46,086 nt of DNA from Anaerolineales bacterium (lineage in GTDB: Bacteria > Chloroflexota > Anaerolineae > Anaerolineales > UBA11858), in the NCBI GenBank assembly GCA_021108255.1, contig JAIORG010000290.1, forward strand, positions 1-46,086, written 5' to 3'. This document shows positions 1-8,954 of the stretch, one piece after another (the stretch's first letter is position 1; each line of letters opens with the position of its first letter). The notes beneath the pieces are model-generated. The model worked only from the letters and a program-made list of their open reading frames with translations. It searched no databases and was not told the DNA's origin. Both the position numbers and the translations under genes were made by a program.

Positions 1-250
1 CCATGATATCCCGCATCTCAATCGCACTCCGTAACATTTTCCGGGCCCAAGGTTCTAATAACCGGCCGGCATCAGTGAGCTTTATTGTTGCACCATGCCG
101 CGCAAATAATTCAACACCCAGTTCTTTCTCCAGGTTTTTTATATGATGGCTTACCGTCGGTTGGGTTAAATGCAGAATTCGGGCGGTTTCAGAAAAATTG
201 AGGTTTTCAGCCGCATGTAAAAAGGTTTGGATCCTTAAAAGATCAACCAT
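1..250 (-). CDS. LysR-family transcriptional regulator, N-terminal part (cut by window start)
   Basis: The reverse strand encodes about 83 residues beginning MVDLLRIQTFLHAAENLNFS, followed by TARILHLTQPTVSHHIKNLE and a wing with LGVELFARHG and LTDAGRLL. This is the winged helix-turn-helix signature of LysR-type regulators (recognition helix around residues 27-47). The effector-binding domain lies beyond the window edge, so the ligand and target cannot be inferred. Only about 50 bp separate this start from a short plus-strand frame at 299, so a classic LysR divergent target is not obvious here. Confidence 0.9.
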   Translation of the reverse strand, partial: MVDLLRIQTFLHAAENLNFSETARILHLTQPTVSHHIKNLEKELGVELFARHGATIKLTDAGRLLEPWARKMLRSAIEMRDIM

Positions 251-298
251 TACTATACCTCTGTGCGATTTAATATTTCCAATTTTATCTTACCATAG

Positions 299-502
299 AT
301 GCCATTCTCATCAATAAATGACTCCTGCCCTAATTCCTTCCCTGATAATGCCGAAGAATTCATATACGTCCATAGTGTCAATGCTGCCCTGGGTTCAAAT
401 TGTCCTGCAGCCTATCCGGATCATGATAAATATGATCTAGAATATGAGAAAAAGATTGAGCTCGATTTAAAACGTGCCCCCGTTGGTGGGGGATGCGGTT
501 AG
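299..502 (+). CDS. Small uncertain ORF, 67 residues
   Basis: An open frame of 67 codons ends 20 bases before a strong hairpin with a T-run. The predicted peptide is acidic to neutral, holds three Cys and ends in GGGCG. No Shine-Dalgarno sequence precedes the ATG and no family is recognised. The terminator just downstream is the only support for it being expressed; it could equally be spurious. It would be divergent from the LysR gene. Confidence 0.2.
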   Translation: MPFSSINDSCPNSFPDNAEEFIYVHSVNAALGSNCPAAYPDHDKYDLEYEKKIELDLKRAPVGGGCG

Positions 503-521
503 TTCAGGTTAAATTAAATGT

Positions 522-554
522 AAAAGCCCTCTCCGTCAGGATGAGGGCTTTTTT
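522..554. terminator. Rho-independent terminator, probably bidirectional
   Basis: A 10-bp perfect stem (AAAAGCCCTC at 522-531 pairing with GAGGGCTTTT at 543-552) has an 11-base loop and is followed on the plus strand by a run of T. It sits 25 bases after the nrdR stop on the minus strand and 20 bases after the small plus-strand frame, so it can close both. Confidence 0.75.
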
Positions 555-578
555 GATAACCTTTCCAGAAATTTACAG

Positions 579-1028
579 TTATGAATCTAATAATGCGTCA
601 ATTTCACCCCGAATCGCATTAAGATCCTCCAGCCCGAGATATACGATCGCATATCTGATATAGGCTACCAAATCCATCTCTTTTAATCCAGCAATGACCA
701 TGTCTCCCACAACCCGGGATGAAACTTCAATTTCGCCCATCGACTGAAGGTCTGATTCGACATCTCCAACCAATCTTTCAATATCAGCGGCGGATACCGG
801 GCGTTTATCACAACTAATCTGGATTCCCCGGATAAGTTTGTGCCTATTAAATTCCTCTCTTGTTCCATCTTGCTTAATGATAAGGGGAGTATCCAGGATT
901 GCCCGTTCGTAAGTACTGAACCGCTGATCGCAGTTTAAGCACAGTCTACGTCGCCTAGTACCACCACGTCTATCATGCGAGGTATCCAGCACCCTGGAAT
1001 CATCATCTTTGCAGTAAGGACATTTCAT
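579..1028 (-). CDS. nrdR: Transcriptional repressor NrdR
   Basis: NrdR is the zinc- and nucleotide-binding repressor of ribonucleotide reductase genes. The 149 residues match the family length. An N-terminal zinc ribbon has CPYC (Cys3, Cys6) and CLNC (Cys30, Cys33), and an ATP-cone domain spans about residues 46-136, with the conserved VIKRDG-like start seen here as IIKQDG and YIRYAIVYLGLEDL near the end. It lies downstream of ftsZ with a 290-base gap holding its own probable promoter, so it may be uncoupled from the division cluster. No NrdR boxes or nrd genes were found in the window. Confidence 0.95.
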   Translation of the reverse strand: MKCPYCKDDDSRVLDTSHDRRGGTRRRRLCLNCDQRFSTYERAILDTPLIIKQDGTREEFNRHKLIRGIQISCDKRPVSAADIERLVGDVESDLQSMGEIEVSSRVVGDMVIAGLKEMDLVAYIRYAIVYLGLEDLNAIRGEIDALLDS

Positions 1029-1069
1029 GTTTTATCTGCTCAACTCTACTAAATCAGCAACTGGGCTTA

Positions 1070-1098
1070 ATTTTAGCATACAACCCCACGCGTCACTA
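1070..1098 (-). promoter_or_regulatory. Candidate nrdR promoter
   Basis: On the minus strand a TAAAAT -10 box (1070-1075) follows a weak -35 box TAGTGA (1093-1098) with a 17-base spacer, about 42 bases before the nrdR start. The -35 match is poor, so this is a moderate call. Confidence 0.4.
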
Positions 1099-1160
1099 GG
1101 GAAAATAAGCCGGATTTTTCACTTAACTAAAAATATCAATTTAGAATCACCATTTAAAGC

Positions 1161-1192
1161 AGTTCTCCTGCTGGAAAACCAGCAGGAGAACT
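1161..1192. terminator. Strong hairpin between ftsZ and nrdR
   Basis: A perfect 14-bp inverted repeat (AGTTCTCCTGCTGG at 1161-1174 with its complement at 1179-1192) closes on a four-base loop. It lies about 125 bases after the ftsZ stop. Neither side has a clear T-run (minus side reads GCTTTAAATGG), so it is either a weak terminator for the division operon or an RNA-processing or stability element. Confidence 0.5.
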
Positions 1193-1318
1193 TGACCAGA
1201 CAACATCCAACCCTACCAGGAGGAGGCCAGATTAGGGTGGACTTACCCGTGTATAGTTATCCAAGGACCAACTTGGACCCAATCTATATATATAATGTTC
1301 CAAACGATCTACCCCCTG

Positions 1319-2434
1319 CTAGTTGCGTTTTCGATTCCGTAGAAAAGTGGGGATATCCAAATTTTCAGTATTGAAAGAACGAGGAACAAATTCTAATTCC
1401 CGCTCATCCTGGACACCTTCATCTACAGAAGATTCCATTCGATTGCGCCGTGAAGATCTTTCCATGATATTGCGGGGCATGCCTGTTGTTTGGAATCCAG
1501 TCGCAATTACTGTAATGCGGAATTTTTCATCCATCGATGGATCAATGACCGCACCGAAGATTAGATTTACTTCCGGATGAGCAGTTTCTTTGATAATCGC
1601 AGCTGCCTGGTTGACCTCAAAGAGCGAGAGATTCGGACCACCGGTGACGTTAAACAAAATTCCCCGGGCACCATCAATGGTGATATCCAGCAATTCGCTG
1701 GACATGGCTTTCTCGGCGGCTTCCCGAGCTCGATCATCACCAGTTGCCTCTCCTACTGCCATCAGGGCTGCTCCACCTTCAGACATAATCGAGCGGACAT
1801 CTGCGAAGTCAAGGTTGATCAAACCAGGAATAGTGATCAATTCCGAGATTCCTTGAATACCCTGTCTCAATACGTCATCAGCAACCATAAATGCTTGCTG
1901 GAGACTGGCTTTTTTATCAACAATTTGCAGCAGCCGGTCATTAGGAATGACGATTAGCGTATCAACCTGATCTTTCAGAAGCGTAATACCCTGTTCGGCT
2001 GTTTGCATACGCTGTGTGCCTTCAAAGGTAAACGGTCGGGTAACAACCCCGATTGTCAGAGCGCCGATCTCTCTCGCAGCCTGGGCTACAATTGGAGACG
2101 CGCCGGTTCCGGTCCCACCGCCAATGCCGGCTGTGATGAAGACCATATCTGCGCCTTTCAAAATGCCGTAAAGATCGTCTGCAGATTCTTCTGCCGCACC
2201 CCGTCCAACGCCGGGATCGCCCCCAGAACCCAATCCGCGGGTAAGTTTATCTCCTACGCGGACTTGTATCGGCGCTTTGGAACGCAGTAAAGCCTGGGCG
2301 TCTGTATTAACAGCGATAAATTCAACACCTGTAAGACCGGCATCTATCATCCGGTCTACGGCATTGCATCCACCTCCGCCAACACCAACTACTTTTATCC
2401 TTGCAAATGATTCTGTTTCTTTGATGGGGTCCAT
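1319..2434 (-). CDS. ftsZ: Cell division protein FtsZ
   Basis: FtsZ is the tubulin-like GTPase that forms the division ring. At 371 residues it has the usual length. The GTP signature GGGTGTG is at 105-111, the T7 synergy loop NLDFADV at 207-213, and the conserved C-terminal tail DIPTFLRNR, which contacts FtsA, closes the protein after a short acidic linker. An AGGAG ribosome-binding site lies just ahead of the ATG. It is the last dcw gene, 47 bases after ftsA. Confidence 0.99.
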   Translation of the reverse strand: MDPIKETESFARIKVVGVGGGGCNAVDRMIDAGLTGVEFIAVNTDAQALLRSKAPIQVRVGDKLTRGLGSGGDPGVGRGAAEESADDLYGILKGADMVFITAGIGGGTGTGASPIVAQAAREIGALTIGVVTRPFTFEGTQRMQTAEQGITLLKDQVDTLIVIPNDRLLQIVDKKASLQQAFMVADDVLRQGIQGISELITIPGLINLDFADVRSIMSEGGAALMAVGEATGDDRAREAAEKAMSSELLDITIDGARGILFNVTGGPNLSLFEVNQAAAIIKETAHPEVNLIFGAVIDPSMDEKFRITVIATGFQTTGMPRNIMERSSRRNRMESSVDEGVQDERELEFVPRSFNTENLDIPTFLRNRKRN

Positions 2435-2480
2435 AGTTATCTCCTCTATCCTAGACCTGCATTTGTTGTGTGGTCATTGC

Positions 2481-3725
2481 TTAAGGAAGCAAACGCCTGA
2501 GAAAATCAATTACTTTGCTCCAGCTAACTGTTTCATCATACATCTGCTTCCGGTAACTATCTTTTTCGTATGATATTGTGTTCATTAACACCGTCCATTC
2601 TAATAAACCAACACTAGTTGAGTATGCGGGATCATAAAGCTGATCTGTCATTCCCAGTAGATTTTCTGGCTGGGCTACCCTGACCGGAAAGTTGAACATC
2701 CTCCGCGCAAATTGGCTGATACCGGGCAGTGAACTCGTTCCACCCGTCAAAACCATTCCCGCTGGCAACAATCCATCATATCCCGAACGTTTGATCTCCT
2801 GGATCACATAGCTGAACATCTCTTCTACCCGAGCCTCAATTATCATAGCCAATTTCTGTCTGCAGTATTCTGTTTCTGCATCATCTCCAAAGGGACGAAT
2901 ACGAAATACCTCGTCTTCTGGAATTTCAGATTTCATGGCATGACCGTGCTGAATCTTGACTTTTTCTGCCTGATCAAGCGACAAGCTTAATCCATGGGTG
3001 ATGTCGGAAGTAATATGATTTCCTCCAATTGCCATCACCATCGTATGCCAGACATCCCCATTGATATAAATCGCCAAATCGGTTGTTCCACCGCCAATAT
3101 CACAAACTACAACTCCCATTTCCCTCTCAGTTTCCGTTAATACTGCTTCTGCTGATGCAAGGGGATTGAGAACAAAAGCTTCCACCTCAGCACCCGCTGC
3201 ATTCACACACTGCTCCAGATTATCAAGGGAGGTGGCAGCTGCGGTAATGATGTGGGCTTCAACTTCCAAACGATACCCATGCATGCCAATCGGCTTGTGA
3301 ATGCCATCCTGCCCATCAACACTGAATCCGCGCTGTATGACATGGACAATGTCCCGATTGTGAGGGATAGAAACAGCTTTTGCAGCATCCAATGCCCGGA
3401 AGACATCATGTTGATCAATCACACCGCCTGTGACACCACTTGCGCCATGACTGTTTACAGACGAGACATGAGATCCTGCCAGGCTTACCTGCGCCGATGT
3501 AATCTCCAAACCAGAAGTCCTTTCTGCTTTATCGATAGACCGCTTGATAGCTTTACTAGTTGCCTCAATATCAACAACAGAACCTTTCCTCATCCCACGT
3601 GAAGGTTCTATACCAACACCAAGGATCCGGAATTTGTTTTCCGCCTCCACCCTGGCTACCAGGGTGCAGATTTTTGTTGTACCTACATCGATACCTACAA
3701 TGATCGGCGCTTCCTGCGGGCTCAT
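2481..3725 (-). CDS. ftsA: Cell division protein FtsA
   Basis: FtsA is the actin-like ATPase that tethers FtsZ to the membrane. The 414-residue protein shows the phosphate-1 loop GIDVGTTKI near residue 10, the phosphate-2 loop CDIGGGTTDLAIY near 210 and LTGGTSSLPG near 330. The C-terminus (WSKVIDFLRRLLP) reads as the amphipathic membrane-targeting helix. Its start overlaps the ftsQ stop by four bases (ATGA), which implies translational coupling. Confidence 0.98.
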   Translation of the reverse strand: MSPQEAPIIVGIDVGTTKICTLVARVEAENKFRILGVGIEPSRGMRKGSVVDIEATSKAIKRSIDKAERTSGLEITSAQVSLAGSHVSSVNSHGASGVTGGVIDQHDVFRALDAAKAVSIPHNRDIVHVIQRGFSVDGQDGIHKPIGMHGYRLEVEAHIITAAATSLDNLEQCVNAAGAEVEAFVLNPLASAEAVLTETEREMGVVVCDIGGGTTDLAIYINGDVWHTMVMAIGGNHITSDITHGLSLSLDQAEKVKIQHGHAMKSEIPEDEVFRIRPFGDDAETEYCRQKLAMIIEARVEEMFSYVIQEIKRSGYDGLLPAGMVLTGGTSSLPGISQFARRMFNFPVRVAQPENLLGMTDQLYDPAYSTSVGLLEWTVLMNTISYEKDSYRKQMYDETVSWSKVIDFLRRLLP

Positions 3726-4666
3726 GATTCCATCCTGAAATAAGGTGAATCCAAAAATTCTATGTTTATTATTGAGGGCTTAATCCTCTTCCCCTCCAAA
3801 TACTCAACCATCGATTGGTATACATTCATCTTCTGTTCCGCATTGTCATCATTAAACCCAAAATATACAACCCAGCCTCTTGCATCATGCCATCCCAAGC
3901 CATGCTCCGCGGTATAAATCATATCCACTTGTTCCGGTAAATAATCATCCAGGGCAGCTACTGTTCTTACAATCCGGGGATCTACAAACCGATCATCTAT
4001 CGTTGGCGGCAATATTATCGACCTGACTTGAACAACATCAAGCCCTTCGTCATGGGGTTCAAATGCCACCCCATTTTCATCCACCCATCTCACATGCCCA
4101 TCCCAATTCCAAGCTAAAACGGGGCTTCGTTCTTTTAATGAAATACTGACACTTGCTGGCCAGGTGACCTGCACATCCACTTCAGACAAACCGGGATATG
4201 TGAGCTGAAGATCATTTTTGATTCTCTCCGGATTGATAAAAAATATCGATGATCCAGTAATGTTTATCGCCTGCGAGATGTCTCTTTCGGTAAAACGTTC
4301 CAGCCCCTGCACTTGAATTCCATTCACCTGGAACAATTCATTATTAGTCAACAGTATCAATCCCAAAAGCAGGCTTACTGATATTAGGCCTGATAACAAC
4401 CGCCATTTATTACTTACTGCTGGCACAGCGGGCAGCCGGATTTCTGCCCCCGGTGAGGACAGAGGGACATCAACACGCCGTCTGGGTACTGGCCTGTTAT
4501 CCAGGGCAACTGAATTAATGCCAATTCCACTCCGGGAGAGAACAGGAGGCATTCTGCGTGACGGCACGCTGGAAGATAGGCGGGAAGCCCCTTGAGTTCT
4601 CCTCATCTGGGCCGATTTCCTGCTTCCAACACCCTGCTCTACTCGAGTCCGTTGTACTCTACTCAT
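3722..4666 (-). CDS. ftsQ: Cell division protein FtsQ/DivIB family
   Basis: This is a bitopic division protein that stabilises the FtsL/FtsB subcomplex. It has an unusually long, basic cytoplasmic tail (about 87 residues rich in Arg, Ser and Pro), one membrane helix at about 88-108, then a POTRA domain starting FQVNGIQVQGLERFTERDI and a FtsQ-type beta domain. It follows ddl by nine bases and overlaps ftsA. Sequence divergence is normal for the family; position and architecture carry the call. Confidence 0.9.
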   Translation of the reverse strand: MSRVQRTRVEQGVGSRKSAQMRRTQGASRLSSSVPSRRMPPVLSRSGIGINSVALDNRPVPRRRVDVPLSSPGAEIRLPAVPAVSNKWRLLSGLISVSLLLGLILLTNNELFQVNGIQVQGLERFTERDISQAINITGSSIFFINPERIKNDLQLTYPGLSEVDVQVTWPASVSISLKERSPVLAWNWDGHVRWVDENGVAFEPHDEGLDVVQVRSIILPPTIDDRFVDPRIVRTVAALDDYLPEQVDMIYTAEHGLGWHDARGWVVYFGFNDDNAEQKMNVYQSMVEYLEGKRIKPSIINIEFLDSPYFRMES

Positions 4667-4675
4667 CGTTCTGCC

Positions 4676-5791
4676 TTATCCATTAAACTCATACTTCCTA
4701 ATTAACTGATCTTTCTCCTGTTTCCGTTCCAGAGCGAGGAGAATTAATTCGTCAATCAAATCTGCGTATGTCAACCCGCTTGCTTCCCATAATTTCGGAT
4801 ACATACTGATCGGAGTAAAACCCGGTATAGTGTTTATTTCATTTAAGAAGATATCTCCGCTTTCTTTATCCAGCAAAAAGTCAGCCCTGGCCATTCCGGC
4901 GCAGTCAATTGCTTGATACGCCCGCAGGGCATATTCCTGAAATAGCTTAGTCTGATCATCATCAAGTGGCGCCGGGATAATTAATTCCGAGCTGTCATCG
5001 TGATACTTTGCTTCATAGGAATAAAACTCTGCAGTAGGCCGGATTTCACCAGGCACTGAGACCTTGGGTGATTGATTTCCTAAAACGCTCAGTTCAATTT
5101 CTCTCGCGTTGATGCCCTTTTCAACCAGAATGCGGCGATCGTACTGGGCAGAATCCTGCAAACTGACGGCAACCTCCTCAATATCCTGGCATTTATGGAC
5201 TCCTACAGATGAACCCATATTGGCTGGTTTTACAAACAATGGGTATTCAGCAAATTCAGCCACCCGGTTAAGGACTTCATTCATGTTGTCCAGCTCTGAC
5301 CGGTAAACAAGTATTGAAGGTACTACCGGAATACCGTTAGCAATCATCACATCCTTGAACAAAGCCTTATCCATAGCCACAGCAGATCCCAATACCCCTG
5401 CTCCCACATATGCAATATCAGTTAGTTCAAATAATCCCTGCATCGTTCCATCTTCACCAAATGAACCGTGCAGCACAGGGAAAATCACATCCAATTCTGC
5501 GAAAACTTTGAGAATCTCTTCCTGGTCAGCAGCGGTGATAGTATATATTTCCGGCCGGGCAGGGATAGGCAGCATCAAGGCCGGTGATAATTGATCGATA
5601 TTTTTTTCACTGAGAGTTTCAAGCGTTTTCTCTCCTACCAGCCAATCACCATCAATAGTGATGCCTACCTGGGTAATGTGGTATTTTTGAGTATCGAGTG
5701 TATTCAGGACGGACCGCGCAGAGACAAGGGAAACTTCATGTTCCCCTGAACGTCCTCCAAATACAACGCCTAAACGAATTGGTTTTCCCAT
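4676..5791 (-). CDS. ddl: D-alanine--D-alanine ligase
   Basis: Ddl makes the D-Ala-D-Ala dipeptide that MurF adds to the peptidoglycan precursor. The 371 residues show the N-terminal VFGGRSGEHEVSLVSA motif, LHGSFGEDG, and the ATP-grasp parts FVKPANMGSSVGVHK, the metal site FLNEINTIPGFTPISMYPKLW and a C-terminal helix. It starts three bases after the murB stop. The alanine racemase and aminotransferase at 25031-27592 could feed it. Confidence 0.98.
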   Translation of the reverse strand: MGKPIRLGVVFGGRSGEHEVSLVSARSVLNTLDTQKYHITQVGITIDGDWLVGEKTLETLSEKNIDQLSPALMLPIPARPEIYTITAADQEEILKVFAELDVIFPVLHGSFGEDGTMQGLFELTDIAYVGAGVLGSAVAMDKALFKDVMIANGIPVVPSILVYRSELDNMNEVLNRVAEFAEYPLFVKPANMGSSVGVHKCQDIEEVAVSLQDSAQYDRRILVEKGINAREIELSVLGNQSPKVSVPGEIRPTAEFYSYEAKYHDDSSELIIPAPLDDDQTKLFQEYALRAYQAIDCAGMARADFLLDKESGDIFLNEINTIPGFTPISMYPKLWEASGLTYADLIDELILLALERKQEKDQLIRKYEFNG

Positions 5792-5794
5792 TCC

Positions 5795-6748
5795 TTAACC
5801 CTGCTCCCAGTCTCCAATAAATTCGATTTCCATTTCTAGCTCTACTCCAAATTTTTCTTTTACCGTCGTCCTCACTCGCTTGATCAGAGCAGTGATATCT
5901 GCAGCAGAAGCATTCCCCTGGTTGAGGAAAAAATTTCCATGGACGAGGCTGACTTCTGCATCCCCTACCCTGGATCCTTTTAGTCCCGCTTCTTCGATCA
6001 GCCTCCCTGAATAATCACCAGGAGGATTTTTAAACATACTGCCCAGGCTTGCACCCTGCGTCTGGGAACCCTGGCGTTTTTCTGAAATAGCGGAGATCCG
6101 TGCTTTCACCTCTTCAGGCGTGCTTTGCCACAAACGGAAAGTCGCGCTCAGGACTACCGCCTGAGATATTCCAGCTTTGATCGTACTCGTCCGGTAGTCA
6201 TACGCCAATTGATCCACCGACCACTCTGATCGCTGAATCTTGTCTCCTAACGGATGCAAGATTTCTGCCACTTCCAGGTTCTCAGCCACACTGGAACCAA
6301 AGGCGCCTGCATTATTTACCACAGCCCCTCCCACTGTACCGGGAATACCAGTAGACCATTCCAGTCCGGCCCAGCCTTTGGAAGCGATCTGGCGGGACAA
6401 TTTTCCAAAACTAGCGCCAGATTCAGCCCACAACCGGGGTGTTTCAGGGTCATTTTCAAGAAATTTCACTTCATTTGCTTTATTAATTACAACCACTTCT
6501 CTGATTCCTCTGTCGCTGATGAGGGTATTTGATCCTCCGCCAAGCAAAATAAACGGTATTTCCTGTTCCCAGAGGAACCGGATTGATTCTTCCAATTCCT
6601 TAAGGTCACTAATTATGATTAAATAATCTGCCGGTCCCCCAACTTTCATAACAGAATACCGATCCATCATTTCACCCATCTTCAACTTGTTTCCGAAGAA
6701 GGATTCCAGGGTGTTGCTCTGGGATTCTGTAATTACTGGCTTATCCAT
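5795..6748 (-). CDS. murB: UDP-N-acetylenolpyruvoylglucosamine reductase MurB
   Basis: MurB is the FAD enzyme reducing UDP-GlcNAc-enolpyruvate to UDP-MurNAc. It has SVMKVGGPADYLI, the FAD loop GGGSNTLISDRG, WSTGIPGTVGGAVVNNAGAFG, YRTS and the catalytic Ser segment LGSMFKNP followed by LIEEAGLKG, which is the type II arrangement. The ATG at 6746-6748 is chosen (317 residues): it lies 10 bases after the preceding small gene and has AAAGGT upstream. A longer frame back to 6835 would overlap that gene and adds no family sequence. Confidence 0.96.
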   Translation of the reverse strand: MDKPVITESQSNTLESFFGNKLKMGEMMDRYSVMKVGGPADYLIIISDLKELEESIRFLWEQEIPFILLGGGSNTLISDRGIREVVVINKANEVKFLENDPETPRLWAESGASFGKLSRQIASKGWAGLEWSTGIPGTVGGAVVNNAGAFGSSVAENLEVAEILHPLGDKIQRSEWSVDQLAYDYRTSTIKAGISQAVVLSATFRLWQSTPEEVKARISAISEKRQGSQTQGASLGSMFKNPPGDYSGRLIEEAGLKGSRVGDAEVSLVHGNFFLNQGNASAADITALIKRVRTTVKEKFGVELEMEIEFIGDWEQG

Positions 6749-6758
6749 AACAGTTACC

Positions 6759-6950
6759 TTAAAGGTCTTTAATGCGGTCAACAACCTTGTTAACAACCTT
6801 TGAAGAGATCTTATTTCCATTAACTGGCAGCCCATTTAACTCAGCCTGCAGCTTCGGATTCTCCAGGACTACCCACCTCAATTTCTTGGGGAATTCAACT
6901 GCCAAATCAAGGTTTTGTTCTTTGTCATTTGGAAGAATATTAGCGCTCAT
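6759..6950 (-). CDS. Small conserved-position protein of unknown function between murC and murB
   Basis: This 63-residue frame begins MSANILPNDKEQNLDL and continues with VEFPKKLRWVVLENPKLQAE; it is charged, helical-looking and has no membrane segment. The AGGAGAGGAG site fits the ATG at 6948-6950 (7-base spacing) better than the ATG at 6954-6956, which sits too close. Either start overlaps the murC stop, and the stop is 10 bases before murB, so it is squarely inside the cell-wall operon. I do not recognise the family. Confidence 0.7.
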   Translation of the reverse strand: MSANILPNDKEQNLDLAVEFPKKLRWVVLENPKLQAELNGLPVNGNKISSKVVNKVVDRIKDL

Positions 6951-8352
6951 GGTCATTCTCCTCTCCTAGAAATTGTCCCTGGTCTGAAAGGACCTGTTCC
7001 AATTGAACGTTGATTTCTATCGCATCGCCAGCAGTGAACAGCAGCAGCAAATCACCTGCACATAATTCTTTCTGTAATAATTCAACCGCTTTTTTCATCT
7101 CCGGTATAAAGAGCACATCTGAATGATTAATTTCTTGCACCAGATCGGCTGTTGAAAAATCTTCTGGTTTTTCTTCTCTGGAGGCAAATACATCCAGAAC
7201 AACTACTCTATCAGCCTTCGAAAATGCTTCTGTAAACCCTGAAAATAAGGTTTGAGTCCGAGAGTAAGTATGCGGCTGCCAGACTGCCCAGATTCTTCGA
7301 TCAGGATAGGCATCCCTGGCTGCAGATAATGTGGCGTCAATCTCAGTCGGATGATGAGCATAATCATCAATCAATAAAATTCCCTGGTATTCTCCCCGGA
7401 TGTCAAATCTACGCTCACTTCCTTTGAATTCAGCTAATGCCCGGGCAATGTCATTTCCAAGTAGACCCATCTGATCTGCCACTGCAAAAGCTGCCAGTGC
7501 ATTTAACACATTGTGTTTCCCTGGCATCTGGAGCGAAATTTGAACCGGTTCTGGGGCCTGGCCAGATCCTGCCACAGCTTCAAAATTAATCCCGCCGTTA
7601 TTATTGATCTCCAGATTCCTGGCTATATAGTCCCGGTTGGGAGCTTGAAATCCATAAACCACCAACTGCTGATTAGGTTTTAGTTCGTCTTGCAGCTGCA
7701 TGGCACCCGGATCTTCACCACAGAGAAACAAGACACCTTCTGGTTGTAATTTGTCTACAAAACCGCGAAATGCATCCCTGAATATTTCTTCTGTAGGGAA
7801 TAAGTCAGGATGGTCGTGCTCGACATTGGTGATTACCGCCCGGGAGGGGTTTAATCCGAGGAACATATAATCATATTCATCCGCTTCAATCACAAAGTCA
7901 GGTCCTTGTCCAGCTTTGGCGTTTGTCTGCAAATTGGTAACCACACCGCCAACAATAAACGACGGATCCTTATCCAGCGCAGAGAGAATCCAGGTAATCA
8001 TCGAGGTAGTTGTTGTTTTTCCATGGCTGCCGGCAACAGCTGTAACTTCTTTTCCTTTTAATATACGATGCAGGAATTCAGCCCTTTTTAATACAGGAAT
8101 CCCAGCTTTCAAAGCAGCCTGAACCTCTACATTTTCTTCCGGTACCGCAGAAGACCGGACAACAACATTCGCGCCACGGATGTTTTCAGCCTGGTGCCCG
8201 AGATATACTTTTCCGCCAGCTTCTTCAACCGCGTCAGACAGCGAAGATAAAGTGAGATCAGAACCACTCACCATATACCCCTCTTCCAGCAGAACTTTGG
8301 CAATCGCGGACAAGCCAGTACCTCCAATGCCAATGAAATGAATATGCTCCAT
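6940..8352 (-). CDS. murC: UDP-N-acetylmuramate--L-alanine ligase MurC
   Basis: MurC adds L-Ala to UDP-MurNAc. The 470 residues carry the N-terminal Rossmann motif GIGGTGLSAIAKVLLEEGY, the Mur ligase P-loop VAGSHGKTTTTSMI near residue 107, EADEYDYMFL and the C-terminal DDYAHHPTEI. Its start shares one base with the stop of the upstream CvpA-like gene (TGATG). Confidence 0.98.
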   Translation of the reverse strand: MEHIHFIGIGGTGLSAIAKVLLEEGYMVSGSDLTLSSLSDAVEEAGGKVYLGHQAENIRGANVVVRSSAVPEENVEVQAALKAGIPVLKRAEFLHRILKGKEVTAVAGSHGKTTTTSMITWILSALDKDPSFIVGGVVTNLQTNAKAGQGPDFVIEADEYDYMFLGLNPSRAVITNVEHDHPDLFPTEEIFRDAFRGFVDKLQPEGVLFLCGEDPGAMQLQDELKPNQQLVVYGFQAPNRDYIARNLEINNNGGINFEAVAGSGQAPEPVQISLQMPGKHNVLNALAAFAVADQMGLLGNDIARALAEFKGSERRFDIRGEYQGILLIDDYAHHPTEIDATLSAARDAYPDRRIWAVWQPHTYSRTQTLFSGFTEAFSKADRVVVLDVFASREEKPEDFSTADLVQEINHSDVLFIPEMKKAVELLQKELCAGDLLLLFTAGDAIEINVQLEQVLSDQGQFLGEENDHER

Positions 8353-8954
8353 CAGATAAACACCACCAAGACAAACATAAATGCAATTACAACTGCAAAA
8401 AACAAGCCGAATTGATTGCTGGCAAATACAGGCGGGAAATATTTCAATAAGCTAAGTGCAGCATCTCCGAGAGGAGTTCCCGGTTGCGGAGGCATGATTT
8501 CAGGGCCAAAGGGATAATGAGCCGCAGCCATATACCACCAAAGCGTTCCAACGATAAAAAATCCGCTTCCAAGACCCAGAACTGCGCCCAGTAAAACATC
8601 CTGAATTTTTTCCCGACGGGCTTTTTCCCGCAGCGCTGCCAAACGAGGCGTTTGGTAACCAAAAAATGCCAGAATTCCTATGATTGCTCCCCGGGTCCAA
8701 AATTGAACTTTCAGTTCATCCTGGATCGGCACCGGTAGAGTTTCAAAACTTGCAAGTGGGCTCAAATTTTCCACCTGTCCCAATATGTCTTCAAAAGGAA
8801 CGATAAAAGCAGTGAATGTCTCCAGCACATAGATCAAGAATAAACCCAGAACAATGCTGAAAATAACCAGGAGTTCTTTTGCCCAACCCCGCATGGCGCC
8901 GATTAATCCAAAGAGAATAACAAACATCCAGAATGCAGACAGGATTGATATCAT
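8352..8954 (-). CDS. CvpA-like integral membrane protein
   Basis: This 200-residue protein has a hydrophobic N-terminus reading FWMFVILFGLIGAMRGWAKE, typical of CvpA-like proteins, then further membrane segments at about 24-50, 88-100, 122-145 and 178-200, with a basic cytoplasmic loop (KARREKIQD). CvpA homologues occur in many bacteria and are linked to envelope integrity, but the biochemical role is unsettled. A GGGAGGG site precedes the ATG, which overlaps the murG stop by four bases. Its location between murG and murC suggests a cell-wall role. Confidence 0.65.
   Translation of the reverse strand: MISILSAFWMFVILFGLIGAMRGWAKELLVIFSIVLGLFLIYVLETFTAFIVPFEDILGQVENLSPLASFETLPVPIQDELKVQFWTRGAIIGILAFFGYQTPRLAALREKARREKIQDVLLGAVLGLGSGFFIVGTLWWYMAAAHYPFGPEIMPPQPGTPLGDAALSLLKYFPPVFASNQFGLFFAVVIAFMFVLVVFI

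Noticed and set aside
1027-1374. 115-codon plus-strand frame between nrdR and ftsZ
   Set aside because: It spans the nrdR promoter, the strong hairpin and the end of ftsZ; no domain and no ribosome-binding site.
6749-6835. N-terminal extension of murB
   Set aside because: Overlaps the small gene at 6759-6950 and adds residues not typical of MurB; the ATG at 6748 has its own ribosome-binding site.
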